Source of the DNA: an uncultured Acetatifactor sp.
GTDB lineage: Bacteria > Bacillota > Clostridia > Lachnospirales > Lachnospiraceae
Direction of reading: 5' to 3'
Assembly: GCA_910578215.1 (NCBI GenBank)
Contig: CAJTPH010000010.1
Span: 1 to 64,000 of the forward strand
Length of the DNA: 64,000 bases
Below, piece by piece: positions 20,328 through 29,227 of this stretch. Position numbers and translations under genes: made by a program. Below the pieces are notes generated by a model. That model saw nothing but the letters and a program-made list of their open reading frames with translations, did not search any database and had not been told where the DNA came from. The first letter of the stretch is position 1. Every line of letters starts with the position of its first letter.

Positions 20328-21272
20328 TCACAATCTGCTTTGAATCTCTCCCGCCAAATAGCTGCCGATATTGGCAATAAATCCCAGCGCATCCTGCCTC
20401 ATTGCTTCAGGAAACGCAGTCAGTACCGGCGCCGTCTCAAAACTCAGCACCTTGTCAAAATGAATGCAGCCAAGTCCCCTGATAAATCCATCCCAGTCGG
20501 TGGAGGAAATATTTTCCCTCGTCTTCGTAAAGGTAAAGGGCAGCTGGTGCAGATCGGAAACGCCGTCATTGTCATGAATATGCAAAACCTTAATCCGGCT
20601 GCCAAGTGTCGTGATAAATTTCTCAAAGTCTATCCCCACAATGTTGGCATGCCCCACATCAAAGCAAAAACCCAATACCTCCGCTCCGTATTTGTCATTA
20701 AAATAGTCAATGCGGTCTGCCGCCTTTTTCGCATTGCAGCATGGTCCCTCCACAAGATGTCCGCCTACGCTGTCATAAAGGTTCTCAATACATATAGTTA
20801 TACCCGTTTCCTTCGCAAACGGCGCAACAGAATCTATGAATTTTTTCGTTTCCTGCCATTCCAGTTCCTCCGACCCAAGGTAACGGGCAAGCTTAAAGCC
20901 ATGAATAACCATATATGGGCAGTCAAAAAACGCGCATACTGCCATACTCTTAGGCGCCACCTGATTCCATAGATATGCATTGATTTCCCTGTCAGCCCCC
21001 GGTACAAAAACCGGATACGGCATGTGCATCTGATTTATAGTGATCCCAACCGCCCGGGCTCCCTGCTTGTGCGGCGCAAAGAAATGCTCAAGCTCCTGTA
21101 CAGACTTGTCAAAGAAATCATTCCGTTCCGACCGATAGAGAGAGGAGTTTAAAAGATATCTGTTCAAACTGAAATCTGCGCAGGTAAAGCCCGCGCGCTT
21201 CAGCATGACAAAGCCCTCCTCCGGATAATTGTCGTTTATGACATTTTGGGTCTGGACTCCTATGCCAATCAT
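20328..21272 (-). CDS. xylose-isomerase-like TIM-barrel protein, apparently intact
   Basis: 314 aa beginning MIGIGVQTQNV, with GGAGG before the ATG at 21272. It resembles the AP-endonuclease-2/xylose-isomerase superfamily of sugar epimerases and isomerases. Potential metal ligands are in place: Glu163 (CIENLY), Asp205 and His208 (FDVGHAN), His231/His233 (VLHIHDND) and Glu279 (LSFETAP). It would act on a cytoplasmic sugar or polyol. It is the last gene of the long minus-strand locus. The paralogue immediately upstream has lost several of these residues. The substrate cannot be read from the sequence. Confidence 0.8.
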   Translation of the reverse strand: MIGIGVQTQNVINDNYPEEGFVMLKRAGFTCADFSLNRYLLNSSLYRSERNDFFDKSVQELEHFFAPHKQGARAVGITINQMHMPYPVFVPGADREINAYLWNQVAPKSMAVCAFFDCPYMVIHGFKLARYLGSEELEWQETKKFIDSVAPFAKETGITICIENLYDSVGGHLVEGPCCNAKKAADRIDYFNDKYGAEVLGFCFDVGHANIVGIDFEKFITTLGSRIKVLHIHDNDGVSDLHQLPFTFTKTRENISSTDWDGFIRGLGCIHFDKVLSFETAPVLTAFPEAMRQDALGFIANIGSYLAGEIQSRL

Positions 21273-21304
21273 TGTTCCGGTACCTCCCTGTTCATAGCTT
21301 CTTC

Positions 21305-22597
21305 TCACGCCTCCCAATATTCCAGTCTGTCCCAATAATACGACGGCATATATTCATCATTGAAATATTCAATGGGATTGACAAGACCCATCTTACGCAG
21401 CTGCTGCTCTATTTCTCTGTAATATACATTGCAGATGAATATGGCACAGTCCGGCGCAAGCTCCTTTAGCGCTTCAGGCGGCTTTACCTCCAGCCCCTCA
21501 AACCACTCTCCCCAGCGGGCTTTATTATTGTCGCAGGTAAAAAGCGGCGGAAACTCGCCGCCATAGCACTTCATATAATTACGGCACATATTTCCCGCGC
21601 CAAAAAGGACACGCTTATCATATTTCTTCAGTACATTTTTCATGGATATCTGCCATTTGAAAAATTCAGCCACACCTCGGGCGAACTGTATAAGCTGAGG
21701 GCGAAGAAATTGTGAAAACGCGGCCGTCATACTGCTGAAATCCATAATGATTGAACCGTCAAACCCCGTTTCCCGCAGTCCCCTGATCAGACTCAGCCAG
21801 TCTGTGCGGAACTGCCCCCTGTCAATGCTGGTAAAAGGAAGCATTGCGTTTTCATGAATACCGTCACAATCCCGCAAAATGACAGCCTTTATGCGGTGGC
21901 CAAGCATAAGTGCAAACTCCCGCATATCCTGCCCGCACAAGCTGCATACGCCCACATCCATACAAAATCCAAAGCTCTCGTGTCCGCTCTCCTCATTCAG
22001 CCTGTCAATCCAGGAGACAGCTTCATCGGCATCCGAGCAAATTCCGCGGACCGGATTACCATTTTTGTCACGGCACTGGTTTTCTAACAGAATCATTACA
22101 TTATTGCGCCTCGCAGCATGAGCTAAACCAAGATAATACTTGCGGTTGGCTTCCCATTCACCTCCAGGTTCTATCCCCGAAATAAGCGGCTTTACAATTA
22201 AATACCTGCAGCCCGCCCGTCCGCAGACCCTGATGCTCTCCTCTGCCAGCCGCATCAACAGCTCTCCCAGGTCTTCCCTTTTTGTATTCCTGCTCAAATA
22301 CGGTGCACGGGCTGCCGTAATACGGACAGCTTCTTTTCCGCATTCCTCCAATAGCAGCTTCAAACAGCTGCACAGCTCCTCCGGATGTTCGGAAATTCTC
22401 ATCGCTGCCTTTGGTTTTGGGTTCAAAACACCCCTTGAAGGCTCTCTCTCTTTACCAAGGTGCTCCAGTTCCTCCGCCGAACAGCAGGCTGACATATCAA
22501 GCAAAATATCTTCAAATCCGCCTTCTCTAATTCCGGAGATGCCTTTTTGGGGGCTTTTCGGCCACACAAGCCCTGATGATGCACACAATATGTTCAC
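21305..22597 (-). CDS. degenerate TIM-barrel protein fused to a (Y/F)GxG Rossmann module
   Basis: 430 aa. Residues 1-315 form a barrel homologous to the neighbouring gene at 20328-21272. Its ligand positions differ: MDVGV replaces DVGH, VILRDCD replaces LHIHD, and IIMDF replaces the final Glu. Residues about 329-415 are a Rossmann-like module beginning RVLFGAGNMCRNY, with CDNNKARWG and PPEAL further on. Metal-dependent isomerase activity is therefore doubtful. It may be a pseudo-enzyme partner of the downstream barrel. It follows the 785-aa multidomain gene by 19 bases. Confidence 0.75.
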   Translation of the reverse strand: MNILCASSGLVWPKSPQKGISGIREGGFEDILLDMSACCSAEELEHLGKEREPSRGVLNPKPKAAMRISEHPEELCSCLKLLLEECGKEAVRITAARAPYLSRNTKREDLGELLMRLAEESIRVCGRAGCRYLIVKPLISGIEPGGEWEANRKYYLGLAHAARRNNVMILLENQCRDKNGNPVRGICSDADEAVSWIDRLNEESGHESFGFCMDVGVCSLCGQDMREFALMLGHRIKAVILRDCDGIHENAMLPFTSIDRGQFRTDWLSLIRGLRETGFDGSIIMDFSSMTAAFSQFLRPQLIQFARGVAEFFKWQISMKNVLKKYDKRVLFGAGNMCRNYMKCYGGEFPPLFTCDNNKARWGEWFEGLEVKPPEALKELAPDCAIFICNVYYREIEQQLRKMGLVNPIEYFNDEYMPSYYWDRLEYWEA

Positions 22598-22616
22598 ATG
22601 CCTGTCCTCCTGTCAA

Positions 22617-24974
22617 TTACTTTCTGTCACCCATCCTCACCGAGCTGATTTGCTCTTTAATCACCGTTGAGCTCGTTGACTGTGTATATGGGAAAAATAC
22701 CATATCAGACCCATGCTGCTGCAAAAACACCTTCCGCGCAAGCCAAACCGGGTCCTCCGCATAATCGCTTCCTGAGAACTGGACGTCAAAATGATACATA
22801 TAATAAGCGTCCTCCGTATTTGGCTTGTCAATGGGTATCATGACCGCCTCATCCACATACCTGCATGCCTGCACAATTTCAAGCCGTTCTTCAAAAGGGA
22901 TATATGGGCGCGTTTTTTTGCTTTTGATGACCTGCTCATCCGATACCACTCCCACTATCAAATAATCGCACTGCTCTTTTGCGTTCCTTAACAGATTCAG
23001 ATGTCCGATATGGAACAGATCAAACACTCCCGCCACATAGCCTATATGGTATTTTTTAGGGACGGCATCCTCCCGGGAACCGTCTCCCTGCACAGCCTGC
23101 CTCAAAGGTCTTTCATAATCAAGCCTTGGATCATATATCGAAATATCCCTCACCTGCATTTCCTTCAGCTGGACAAGTACTTCCTCAAAATACTTGATGC
23201 AGATAAACACCTTAAATGATTCGTTGATTTCCCTTAAACAGGCAGGCGGACCGATCCTGATGCCGGACACCTCATCTCCCCATCGGTCTTTATTATTGTC
23301 CACTATTCCGGCTATCTTGTAATACTTTCCAAATTGATCAATAAACTGTTCCGCATAGCTCCCAGAGCCGAAAAGATATATTTTCTTATTTTGGACACCC
23401 TTAAAAATATTGTTGAACAGCCGGTCATATTCCTCCTGGGTATAGTCCATCCTGTACCTGTTGGACATGACAATGCGCTCGTCTCTCCTGTGCCGTCTGT
23501 GATAACCCGCCAGCACATGGTCATTCCGCAGCCGGTTCAGGAATATGCCGCCTGCCTTCCACCATGTCGCCCTGTGCTCAAACAAGTTAAAACGTTTATA
23601 AAGCGTCTCTCTCGGCAGTATCTGCTCAAGCTCCGAGCTGTCCTTGTAAATTAAGTCTATGGTTCTGATAAACACAGCGTTTGCGGGAAAATTTTCCAGG
23701 TAAAGCTCCTGGTCAAAAAAAAGGAAACCTCTTTCCGTATGAAAACAATTGAGCGACACCAGATCCACATAGCCCCTTCTAAGTATCACCCCTATATCCC
23801 GCCGGTCCTTTTCACTTCCAAACGCCAGTTTCTCCCATTTATCAATATTCGGATCATCCTTTTTCCTTTTCTCCCAGCCAGGTTCAAATTGCCGCCAATT
23901 GACCTCCTCATAGGGAATATGCTCGGAGGAATTCTCGATAATCCCTTTATACGCTTCAAGCTCTTTTAAGAAGGCATCCCTGTCGCTTCGCAGCAAATCC
24001 CTGAAATACTCCGTGGCAATCTGCCCCTCCACATAGGGCATGACAAACGCGTCCTTCTGTACACTTGCCTCAACTACCGGCACATTATGCTGCCGTAAAT
24101 ACTCCGAATTTTCCATGAGGGCAGTAATTTTGTGCATTCCCCCAGGATACATTGCTCGTTTTGACACGGATTTATGGCCTCTTATTACCGTCGCCATAGC
24201 CCCGTCCCTGCCGCGTTCTCCCTGAACCGTAATCTGATCGATATCCGAGCATCCTCCGTCCGCAGGGCATTCAATCAAGAAAGCCCCTGCCATCTGGTGA
24301 AACATATTGTTTTCCATAAGGACAGTATACAGCTTCTCCTCCTCCAAAAATACCGTTTCCGGACTGTTATACTGCGGGAATACCCTCACATCCAAACACT
24401 CATTGGGCCTATACCCCTCCGAGATCATAAGCTGCGGCCGCGTAAGACAGGGCAGGACAGAATAAAACTTATGGTTTGCAAATCCTGCTCCCGTCAGCAT
24501 TTCCGCAAGCTCCGACCTGGCGTAAGCCCGCCCCCTTAAATTTGCCCTCCCCTTTCCTACCACCTTGCAATAACCGTCGATACCGTCAAGGACATGACCC
24601 GAAAATCCGTCCTTATCCCCGCAAAAATTTCGCAGCGCAAGACGGTTTTCCGCTCCTAAAAGCAATATGCCCAAGGGCTTAAGCAAAGCCCTCAGCTTTG
24701 ACAGCATCTCTGTCGGTTTCGCGCTTCGCTCCAGAATACCCACCCCGACGATATAGTCGAACCTTACGCCCGGCCGGATACCGCCATCCGCCATCCGGCT
24801 TAAATCCTCCTCCGCTGCTCTGACCGTCTTGATCTCTCTTTCCACCAAAGCCTCATAAAGCACCTCACATCTTTCGTCCCCGCCGGAGACAAAAAGCGCT
24901 TCCGCACCCGGTTCAAACTCGTGCCAGTTAATTAGGGCTTTCGGCAGATTCCTGACGATTTCCTCATCGTTCAT
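22617..24974 (-). CDS. methyltransferase-kinase-Rossmann-cytidylyltransferase four-domain protein
   Basis: 785 aa; start at ATG 24974 after GGAGG (an upstream TTG at 24998 is less likely). Residues 1-190 look like a SAM-dependent methyltransferase. Residues about 255-470 look like a kinase of the aminoglycoside/choline-kinase fold, with VDLVSLN (Asp404, Asn409) matching DxxxxN and FFDQE (Asp421) as second metal motif. Residues 530-615 are a (Y/F)GxG Rossmann module (FGSG 535-538). Residues 645-785 are a cytidylyltransferase of the TagD type with HIGH at 655-658 and TSSTVIK. Methyltransferase plus kinase recalls WbdD, which caps O-antigen chains. The C-terminal domain suggests it also makes a CDP-activated donor. 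A chain-capping role is inference. Confidence 0.75.
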   Translation of the reverse strand: MNDEEIVRNLPKALINWHEFEPGAEALFVSGGDERCEVLYEALVEREIKTVRAAEEDLSRMADGGIRPGVRFDYIVGVGILERSAKPTEMLSKLRALLKPLGILLLGAENRLALRNFCGDKDGFSGHVLDGIDGYCKVVGKGRANLRGRAYARSELAEMLTGAGFANHKFYSVLPCLTRPQLMISEGYRPNECLDVRVFPQYNSPETVFLEEEKLYTVLMENNMFHQMAGAFLIECPADGGCSDIDQITVQGERGRDGAMATVIRGHKSVSKRAMYPGGMHKITALMENSEYLRQHNVPVVEASVQKDAFVMPYVEGQIATEYFRDLLRSDRDAFLKELEAYKGIIENSSEHIPYEEVNWRQFEPGWEKRKKDDPNIDKWEKLAFGSEKDRRDIGVILRRGYVDLVSLNCFHTERGFLFFDQELYLENFPANAVFIRTIDLIYKDSSELEQILPRETLYKRFNLFEHRATWWKAGGIFLNRLRNDHVLAGYHRRHRRDERIVMSNRYRMDYTQEEYDRLFNNIFKGVQNKKIYLFGSGSYAEQFIDQFGKYYKIAGIVDNNKDRWGDEVSGIRIGPPACLREINESFKVFICIKYFEEVLVQLKEMQVRDISIYDPRLDYERPLRQAVQGDGSREDAVPKKYHIGYVAGVFDLFHIGHLNLLRNAKEQCDYLIVGVVSDEQVIKSKKTRPYIPFEERLEIVQACRYVDEAVMIPIDKPNTEDAYYMYHFDVQFSGSDYAEDPVWLARKVFLQQHGSDMVFFPYTQSTSSTVIKEQISSVRMGDRK

Positions 24975-24994
24975 CCTTACAGACCTCCCATTTT

Positions 24995-26056
24995 TCAAGA
25001 TAATCCAAGCCTCAGGATACGGATGGTTCTCGCGATCCCCTCGGAAATATCATATTTCATTTCCCAGCCAAGCCTTTTTATTTTACTCCCGTCCAGTCTC
25101 GCCTTTGTAGCCATACTGTATCCGGCCTTTTCCGTGCTGTCAGGTAATTCAAAGACAACTCTCCTGCCGCATATTTCCGCTATGACAGAAGCAAGATCCT
25201 TCAGCATAATATCGGATTTTTGATCCGCGATATTGTATGCCTCTCCGTTCTCTCCCTTTAGCAGCACCGTCAATAAGCCCGACACGGCATCTGCCACATA
25301 AGTATAGGAATAATACTGATTTCCCTCACTTTTCAATACGATATCCTCTCCGGCTACCGCTTTCCTTATAAACTGCGACATCGCCTTGGTATCCGACCGC
25401 AGAAGCGTAGGTCCGTAGCTTCTTGTCAGCCTTGGTATAACAATATCCAGCTCCTTTTCCCTCCTGTATGCCTGACAGAGAGCCTCTCCGCAGCGTTTGC
25501 TCTCAGGATACCCTGCCCTCAGGGTATTGCAGTCGATATATCCGCAGTACTCCTCCGTAAAAAGCTCCGCGTCCCCCCGGTTCTCTCCGTAGATCTCATT
25601 AGAGGACGCGAAAAGGAAACGCCTTGTGCCGTGTTCCGCCGCATAACGCAAAAGATTGTCTGTTCCTATTACATTCGTTGCAATCGTACTTACAGGCTGT
25701 GTGGCATAGGCTACCGGATGAGTATTGCTTGCAAGATGAATTATATAATCAAAGCATTCCTGCGTTTCAAGCTTATCCGCAAGATCATGCGTTATAAAGG
25801 TAAACAGCGAACTGTCCAGATACCGGGCAAATCTCTCCTTTGCAAAAAGCTCGTTTCTGCCCATAGCGTATATTTTACAGTGCATGCCGAAATTTCCGTT
25901 CCGCCACATCAGCGCATCTGTCAGAAAGCTGCCGATCAGCCCGCCCGCGCCGGTTATCAGCACCCTGGAATTCTCCAGCTTATCCCACGGAAGCTCCAAT
26001 CCCGCCACAGAGCTTACATCCTCCAAATAAAGCTCATTGTCCAGTAACCCCTTCAT
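24995..26056 (-). CDS. NAD-dependent sugar epimerase/dehydratase (extended SDR)
   Basis: 353 aa. It has the NAD-binding glycine motif ITGAGGLIGS (about 34-43), HLASNTHPV, SSNEIYGE and the active-site YPESK (Tyr/Lys), all typical of extended short-chain dehydrogenases that modify nucleotide sugars. It starts 7 bases after the IspD/TarI-like gene, with AGGAGG before the ATG. That pairing recalls CTP-transferase plus reductase systems that make CDP-ribitol or related donors, although this SDR is of the extended (epimerase/decarboxylase) kind. Its exact reaction is not determined. Confidence 0.85.
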   Translation of the reverse strand: MKGLLDNELYLEDVSSVAGLELPWDKLENSRVLITGAGGLIGSFLTDALMWRNGNFGMHCKIYAMGRNELFAKERFARYLDSSLFTFITHDLADKLETQECFDYIIHLASNTHPVAYATQPVSTIATNVIGTDNLLRYAAEHGTRRFLFASSNEIYGENRGDAELFTEEYCGYIDCNTLRAGYPESKRCGEALCQAYRREKELDIVIPRLTRSYGPTLLRSDTKAMSQFIRKAVAGEDIVLKSEGNQYYSYTYVADAVSGLLTVLLKGENGEAYNIADQKSDIMLKDLASVIAEICGRRVVFELPDSTEKAGYSMATKARLDGSKIKRLGWEMKYDISEGIARTIRILRLGLS

Positions 26057-26063
26057 ATGCCTC

Positions 26064-26780
26064 CTACTTCAACCAATTATCTTTTTCCATCTTTAAATAT
26101 GCCTTAAACAATTCAAGGTCATCCTTGGTCGTTATCTTTATATTTTTATCCGAACCGTTTGCAAAATACAGCCTTTCTCCAAGCTCCACCATCATAGTAT
26201 TCGTGTAGGAAGAACCATATATGCCTATTTCCTTTTCAAACGCCTCGTGATATGCCCAATTCAGTCTCCCGTATTTATACGCCTGCGGTGTCGCGACCCT
26301 GCGCAGAGCTTCTCTTGGAATATACTGTACTGTTGATTCTCCGTCATCCGCCACAAAGATCTGCTCATTGTACGGAAGTGCCGTCACCGCATTTCCGTAT
26401 TTTTCACACTTCATAATGACATCTGTCAACACGAAATCATCCACCAGCGGTCTGATGCCGTCATGTATAATCACCGTATCGTCATCACTGCATTTTCCCT
26501 CAAGCATATAAACACCCTCTCGGATAGACTCCTGAGCGGTTTTTCCACCGGAGATGATCCACTTCAGCTTATCGATATTGAACTGTTTCGCATAGGCCCT
26601 CACGACATCATGCCAGCCGTCCAGACATACCAGCCCGATTTCGTCAATCTGCGGATGATGCTGAAATCCTTCCAGTGTATAAATCAAAACAGGCTTGTCA
26701 TATACGTTGATAAACTGCTTGGGTATATCCTGCCCTAAACGGTTCCCTGAACCGCCCGCTATAATGATCGCTATGTTCAT
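26064..26780 (-). CDS. IspD/TarI-family cytidylyltransferase
   Basis: 238 aa. It has the nucleotide-binding start IAIIIAGGSGNRLGQDIPKQF, the HDGIRPLV segment, and RVATPQAYKYG near residue 165, all diagnostic of the IspD/TarI family. IspD makes CDP-methylerythritol for isoprenoids; TarI makes CDP-ribitol for teichoic acids. Its position inside a CDP-alditol polymer locus, between a carrier protein (ATGA overlap at 26777-26780) and an SDR, favours a TarI-like or related CDP-polyol role. Sequence alone does not separate the two. Confidence 0.85.
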   Translation of the reverse strand: MNIAIIIAGGSGNRLGQDIPKQFINVYDKPVLIYTLEGFQHHPQIDEIGLVCLDGWHDVVRAYAKQFNIDKLKWIISGGKTAQESIREGVYMLEGKCSDDDTVIIHDGIRPLVDDFVLTDVIMKCEKYGNAVTALPYNEQIFVADDGESTVQYIPREALRRVATPQAYKYGRLNWAYHEAFEKEIGIYGSSYTNTMMVELGERLYFANGSDKNIKITTKDDLELFKAYLKMEKDNWLK

Positions 26781-27016
26781 TCGTTTTTTTCTCCTGCCAA
26801 TATTCTCTGTATCAACCGGTATATCCCTTCCGCAGAATTAAAGTATTCGGGAATTATATCATCCGTATCTATGTCAATATCATACGCGTCCGACAATTCC
26901 TCTACCAAGGTCATTATGTTGAAGGAGTTTAAAACACCTCCGTCAATCAGCTCCTTTTCCGCTGCAAAATCTACATCCGGCCTCAATTCCTTCAGAATTT
27001 TCATAATCTTTTCCAT
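26777..27016 (-). CDS. acyl/D-alanyl-type carrier protein
   Basis: 79 aa, a four-helix carrier protein. The expected phosphopantetheine site is Ser31 in GGVLNSFN, where most relatives have D-S. The downstream DIIPEYFNSAEGIYRLIQ is typical of DltC-like carriers. AAGGA precedes the ATG. Four genes upstream in the same direction lies an adenylation enzyme (29228-30736) that could load it. Together they would activate an acid for ester transfer to the polymer. The acceptor enzyme (for example an MBOAT like DltB) is not in the window. Confidence 0.85.
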   Translation of the reverse strand: MEKIMKILKELRPDVDFAAEKELIDGGVLNSFNIMTLVEELSDAYDIDIDTDDIIPEYFNSAEGIYRLIQRILAGEKNE

Positions 27017-27038
27017 GGCTGACCGTCCTTTCTGCCCC

Positions 27039-27509
27039 TTACTTATTTTCCTTACATGAAATTTTTAAAACTTTAATTTTAATGACTGCCGTTTTCTCAA
27101 CTGCCGCCGAAGGAAAATCCCAATTCTGCTTTCCTGTTTCGTGTTTCATTATGCAGCTGAGGGCTTTCACCTTTTCCGCTTCATCAAAAAGCTCAAACGC
27201 TATTCCCTCTCCTATAACGCTCTTATACCTCGTCGTATAAGCGCAGGCTTCACTTGCCGCCAAGAGACCCGTATTTACCTCCATCTCAAATCCAATTTCA
27301 CAACTGTTTCTGATTGCGGCAAGCTTCCGCCCCTCGTTCGCCCCATGAATATATAAGAAAAGCTCGTCCTTGCATATATCAAAACCATAGTTTACAGGCA
27401 CCACATAAATATGTCCGTTGTCGTTTATACCAAGATGACATATATGCGCGGCGTCCAAAACCTCTATAATCTGTCTGTAATCCGTAACCTCTCTGTCTTT
27501 TCGCCTCAT
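27039..27509 (-). CDS. pyridoxamine-5'-phosphate-oxidase-fold flavoprotein (NimA-like)
   Basis: 156 aa from the ATG at 27509, chosen because AGGAGG lies 8 bases before it. The start MRRKDREVTDY, the YVVPVNYGFD stretch, and LYIHGANEGRKL are characteristic of the FMN-binding split-barrel proteins annotated as nitroimidazole-resistance or PPOX-type. These bind flavin and reduce small substrates. It lies between the carrier protein and the symporter genes. Its role in the pathway is unclear. The frame also opens further upstream (27605), overlapping the symporter, which is not supported. Confidence 0.8.
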   Translation of the reverse strand: MRRKDREVTDYRQIIEVLDAAHICHLGINDNGHIYVVPVNYGFDICKDELFLYIHGANEGRKLAAIRNSCEIGFEMEVNTGLLAASEACAYTTRYKSVIGEGIAFELFDEAEKVKALSCIMKHETGKQNWDFPSAAVEKTAVIKIKVLKISCKENK

Positions 27510-27520
27510 GGCCATCCCTC

Positions 27521-29104
27521 CTAGACCGTTAATAACGGAATAACCCAGAAAAACAGCATAAGCATTGTCATCAAAATGCCGACCATTATGCCAAACAGCG
27601 ACCACCTCATGGTCTTCACAACTGCCCCCGGATTACATTCGCCTTCAGGAAGCACAAACAATTTTTCTCTTGCCTGTTTTTCCTCGTCTGTCAGCCTTGT
27701 AAGGGCCGAACCGACAATAATGGCAATTATATTGCACAATATGCCTATAATCGCCGGGTCCAGATATGACGGCAGGTTTACCCCGCCTACGGACTTGGCA
27801 AGGTTGGCAGCAAGGCATCCTATCATCCCCGAAAGCATCCCGCAGAATGCCCCCGTTTTTGTCATCCTCCTGCTGAAAATACAGCCCACAGCTACCGGCA
27901 TCCACGAGCTTGCAGCGGCGGCTCCTCCAAGAAACATAATTACAAAAATTGCAGGCGGATTGACTATGGCACACACCAGCACTATTAAGCTTACCACAAT
28001 CATTACCAAACGTCCAATCCTAATGGATTTATCGCCCTTGGTCGCCGCCAAGTCATTGGCAGCCGAAGCACCGATCAGAGACAGAAAGGTTGTCGCCGAG
28101 GAAATGCCGGCGGATAAAACGCCCGTCATCAGGATTACGCCCAAAAGTGTAGGAACAGCATTCATTGCCGCCCAGATCCAGACATGTGACGACTGTGCCA
28201 GCTCCGGATTCAGCACATTAATGATGGCGGCGGTCATACATACAAAAAACTCCAGGATAAAAACGCCTAAAGCCGCTATAGGTGCGGATCTCACCACTGT
28301 ATGCTCATCCTTTGCCATCAGGTATCTGCTTGACTGCCAGGGACCCACCGCACAAACCGAGCACCATACGATTCCGTATGATACACCCCATATCATATTG
28401 TCCGCACCCGTTTCATAAAGAGCCCCGGGACGCCCCTCCCATGTTAATAACGCTCTTGTATCCGGCGATTCCGCAAGCGCGGTTATTGCGGAAAACCAGC
28501 CTCCGGCCCTGCCTGCTATAAATATTACAGATACCAGCATGGATACCGTAAACAGTCCAGCCATAAGAGTATCCGTGATCAATACGCCCCTGGAACCGGA
28601 CACTACGGATATAAATGTAAATACTACCATGGCTATCACGATACACGCCTGATAGCTAATGCCCGTAACCACATTCATCAGCGTTCCGACGCCCTGAATA
28701 ACCGATAGCAGATACACAGACATCATTATGATTGCCGTAACCGCCGAAAGCGTACGCATTTTTGGCGAACAGAATCTTTTGCCGAAAAATTCGGGTATTG
28801 TCATTGCCCCGCTCCGTCTGAGATACCTTCCAAAAAATACGGCACCCAGTATATATCCCGCCGACTGCATACCGGCAAACACGATCATGGCAGATAACGC
28901 CCCTTCGTATGCTTCTGCAGCATCTCCCATAAACATCCCCGTGCTTGTGTAGGAAGCTATCATTGAGCCCGCAATCAGGATAAGGGGCGCCTTTCTCCCG
29001 GCCACATAGAAATCCTCGGCATTCTTCACTCTTTTGCTGATCAGCCAGCTTATTCCAAGAAAAATCAGCATGGCTATACACATACCTGTAAAATAAATAT
29101 TCAT
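27521..29104 (-). CDS. sodium:solute symporter (SSS family)
   Basis: 527 aa with about thirteen hydrophobic segments. The N-terminus carries NAEDFYVAGRKAPLILIAGSMIASYTSTGMFMGDAAEAY, read here as the SSS pattern around TM1-TM2, and EFFGKRF follows TM3. It should co-transport Na+ and a small solute into the cell. The start overlaps the stop of a 37-aa membrane peptide (ATGA at 29101-29104). It lies between the adenylation enzyme and the carrier protein genes, so an attractive but unproven substrate is the acid that the ligase activates. Confidence 0.9.
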   Translation of the reverse strand: MNIYFTGMCIAMLIFLGISWLISKRVKNAEDFYVAGRKAPLILIAGSMIASYTSTGMFMGDAAEAYEGALSAMIVFAGMQSAGYILGAVFFGRYLRRSGAMTIPEFFGKRFCSPKMRTLSAVTAIIMMSVYLLSVIQGVGTLMNVVTGISYQACIVIAMVVFTFISVVSGSRGVLITDTLMAGLFTVSMLVSVIFIAGRAGGWFSAITALAESPDTRALLTWEGRPGALYETGADNMIWGVSYGIVWCSVCAVGPWQSSRYLMAKDEHTVVRSAPIAALGVFILEFFVCMTAAIINVLNPELAQSSHVWIWAAMNAVPTLLGVILMTGVLSAGISSATTFLSLIGASAANDLAATKGDKSIRIGRLVMIVVSLIVLVCAIVNPPAIFVIMFLGGAAAASSWMPVAVGCIFSRRMTKTGAFCGMLSGMIGCLAANLAKSVGGVNLPSYLDPAIIGILCNIIAIIVGSALTRLTDEEKQAREKLFVLPEGECNPGAVVKTMRWSLFGIMVGILMTMLMLFFWVIPLLTV

Positions 29105-29214
29105 TTGACGTCGTTCCCCGTTTCATTCTCATATTCTTTTTTTATGTGTCTGTATGCTATAATCGCCGACAACGATATCCATAAACCGATAAAAACAGTA
29201 ATGGCAATTTCCAT
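29101..29214 (-). CDS. 37-aa single-span membrane peptide, symporter accessory
   Basis: The frame starts MEIAITVFIGLWISLSAI and ends in the charged tail of a single-pass protein: one hydrophobic helix, then YRHIKKEYENE. GAGGAG lies upstream of the ATG at 29214. Its stop codon overlaps the symporter start (ATGA), so translation is coupled. Small accessory peptides preceding SSS symporters are known in other bacteria; this fits that class. The stretch is otherwise an unexplained 120-base gap between two annotated genes. Confidence 0.75.
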   Translation of the reverse strand: MEIAITVFIGLWISLSAIIAYRHIKKEYENETGNDVK

Positions 29215-29227
29215 ATCCGCTCTCTCC

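Noticed and set aside
26064..26780. Assignment as housekeeping IspD of isoprenoid synthesis
   Set aside because: It cannot be excluded, but the overlap with a carrier protein and the polymer locus context favour a TarI-like role. I left the gene symbol empty.
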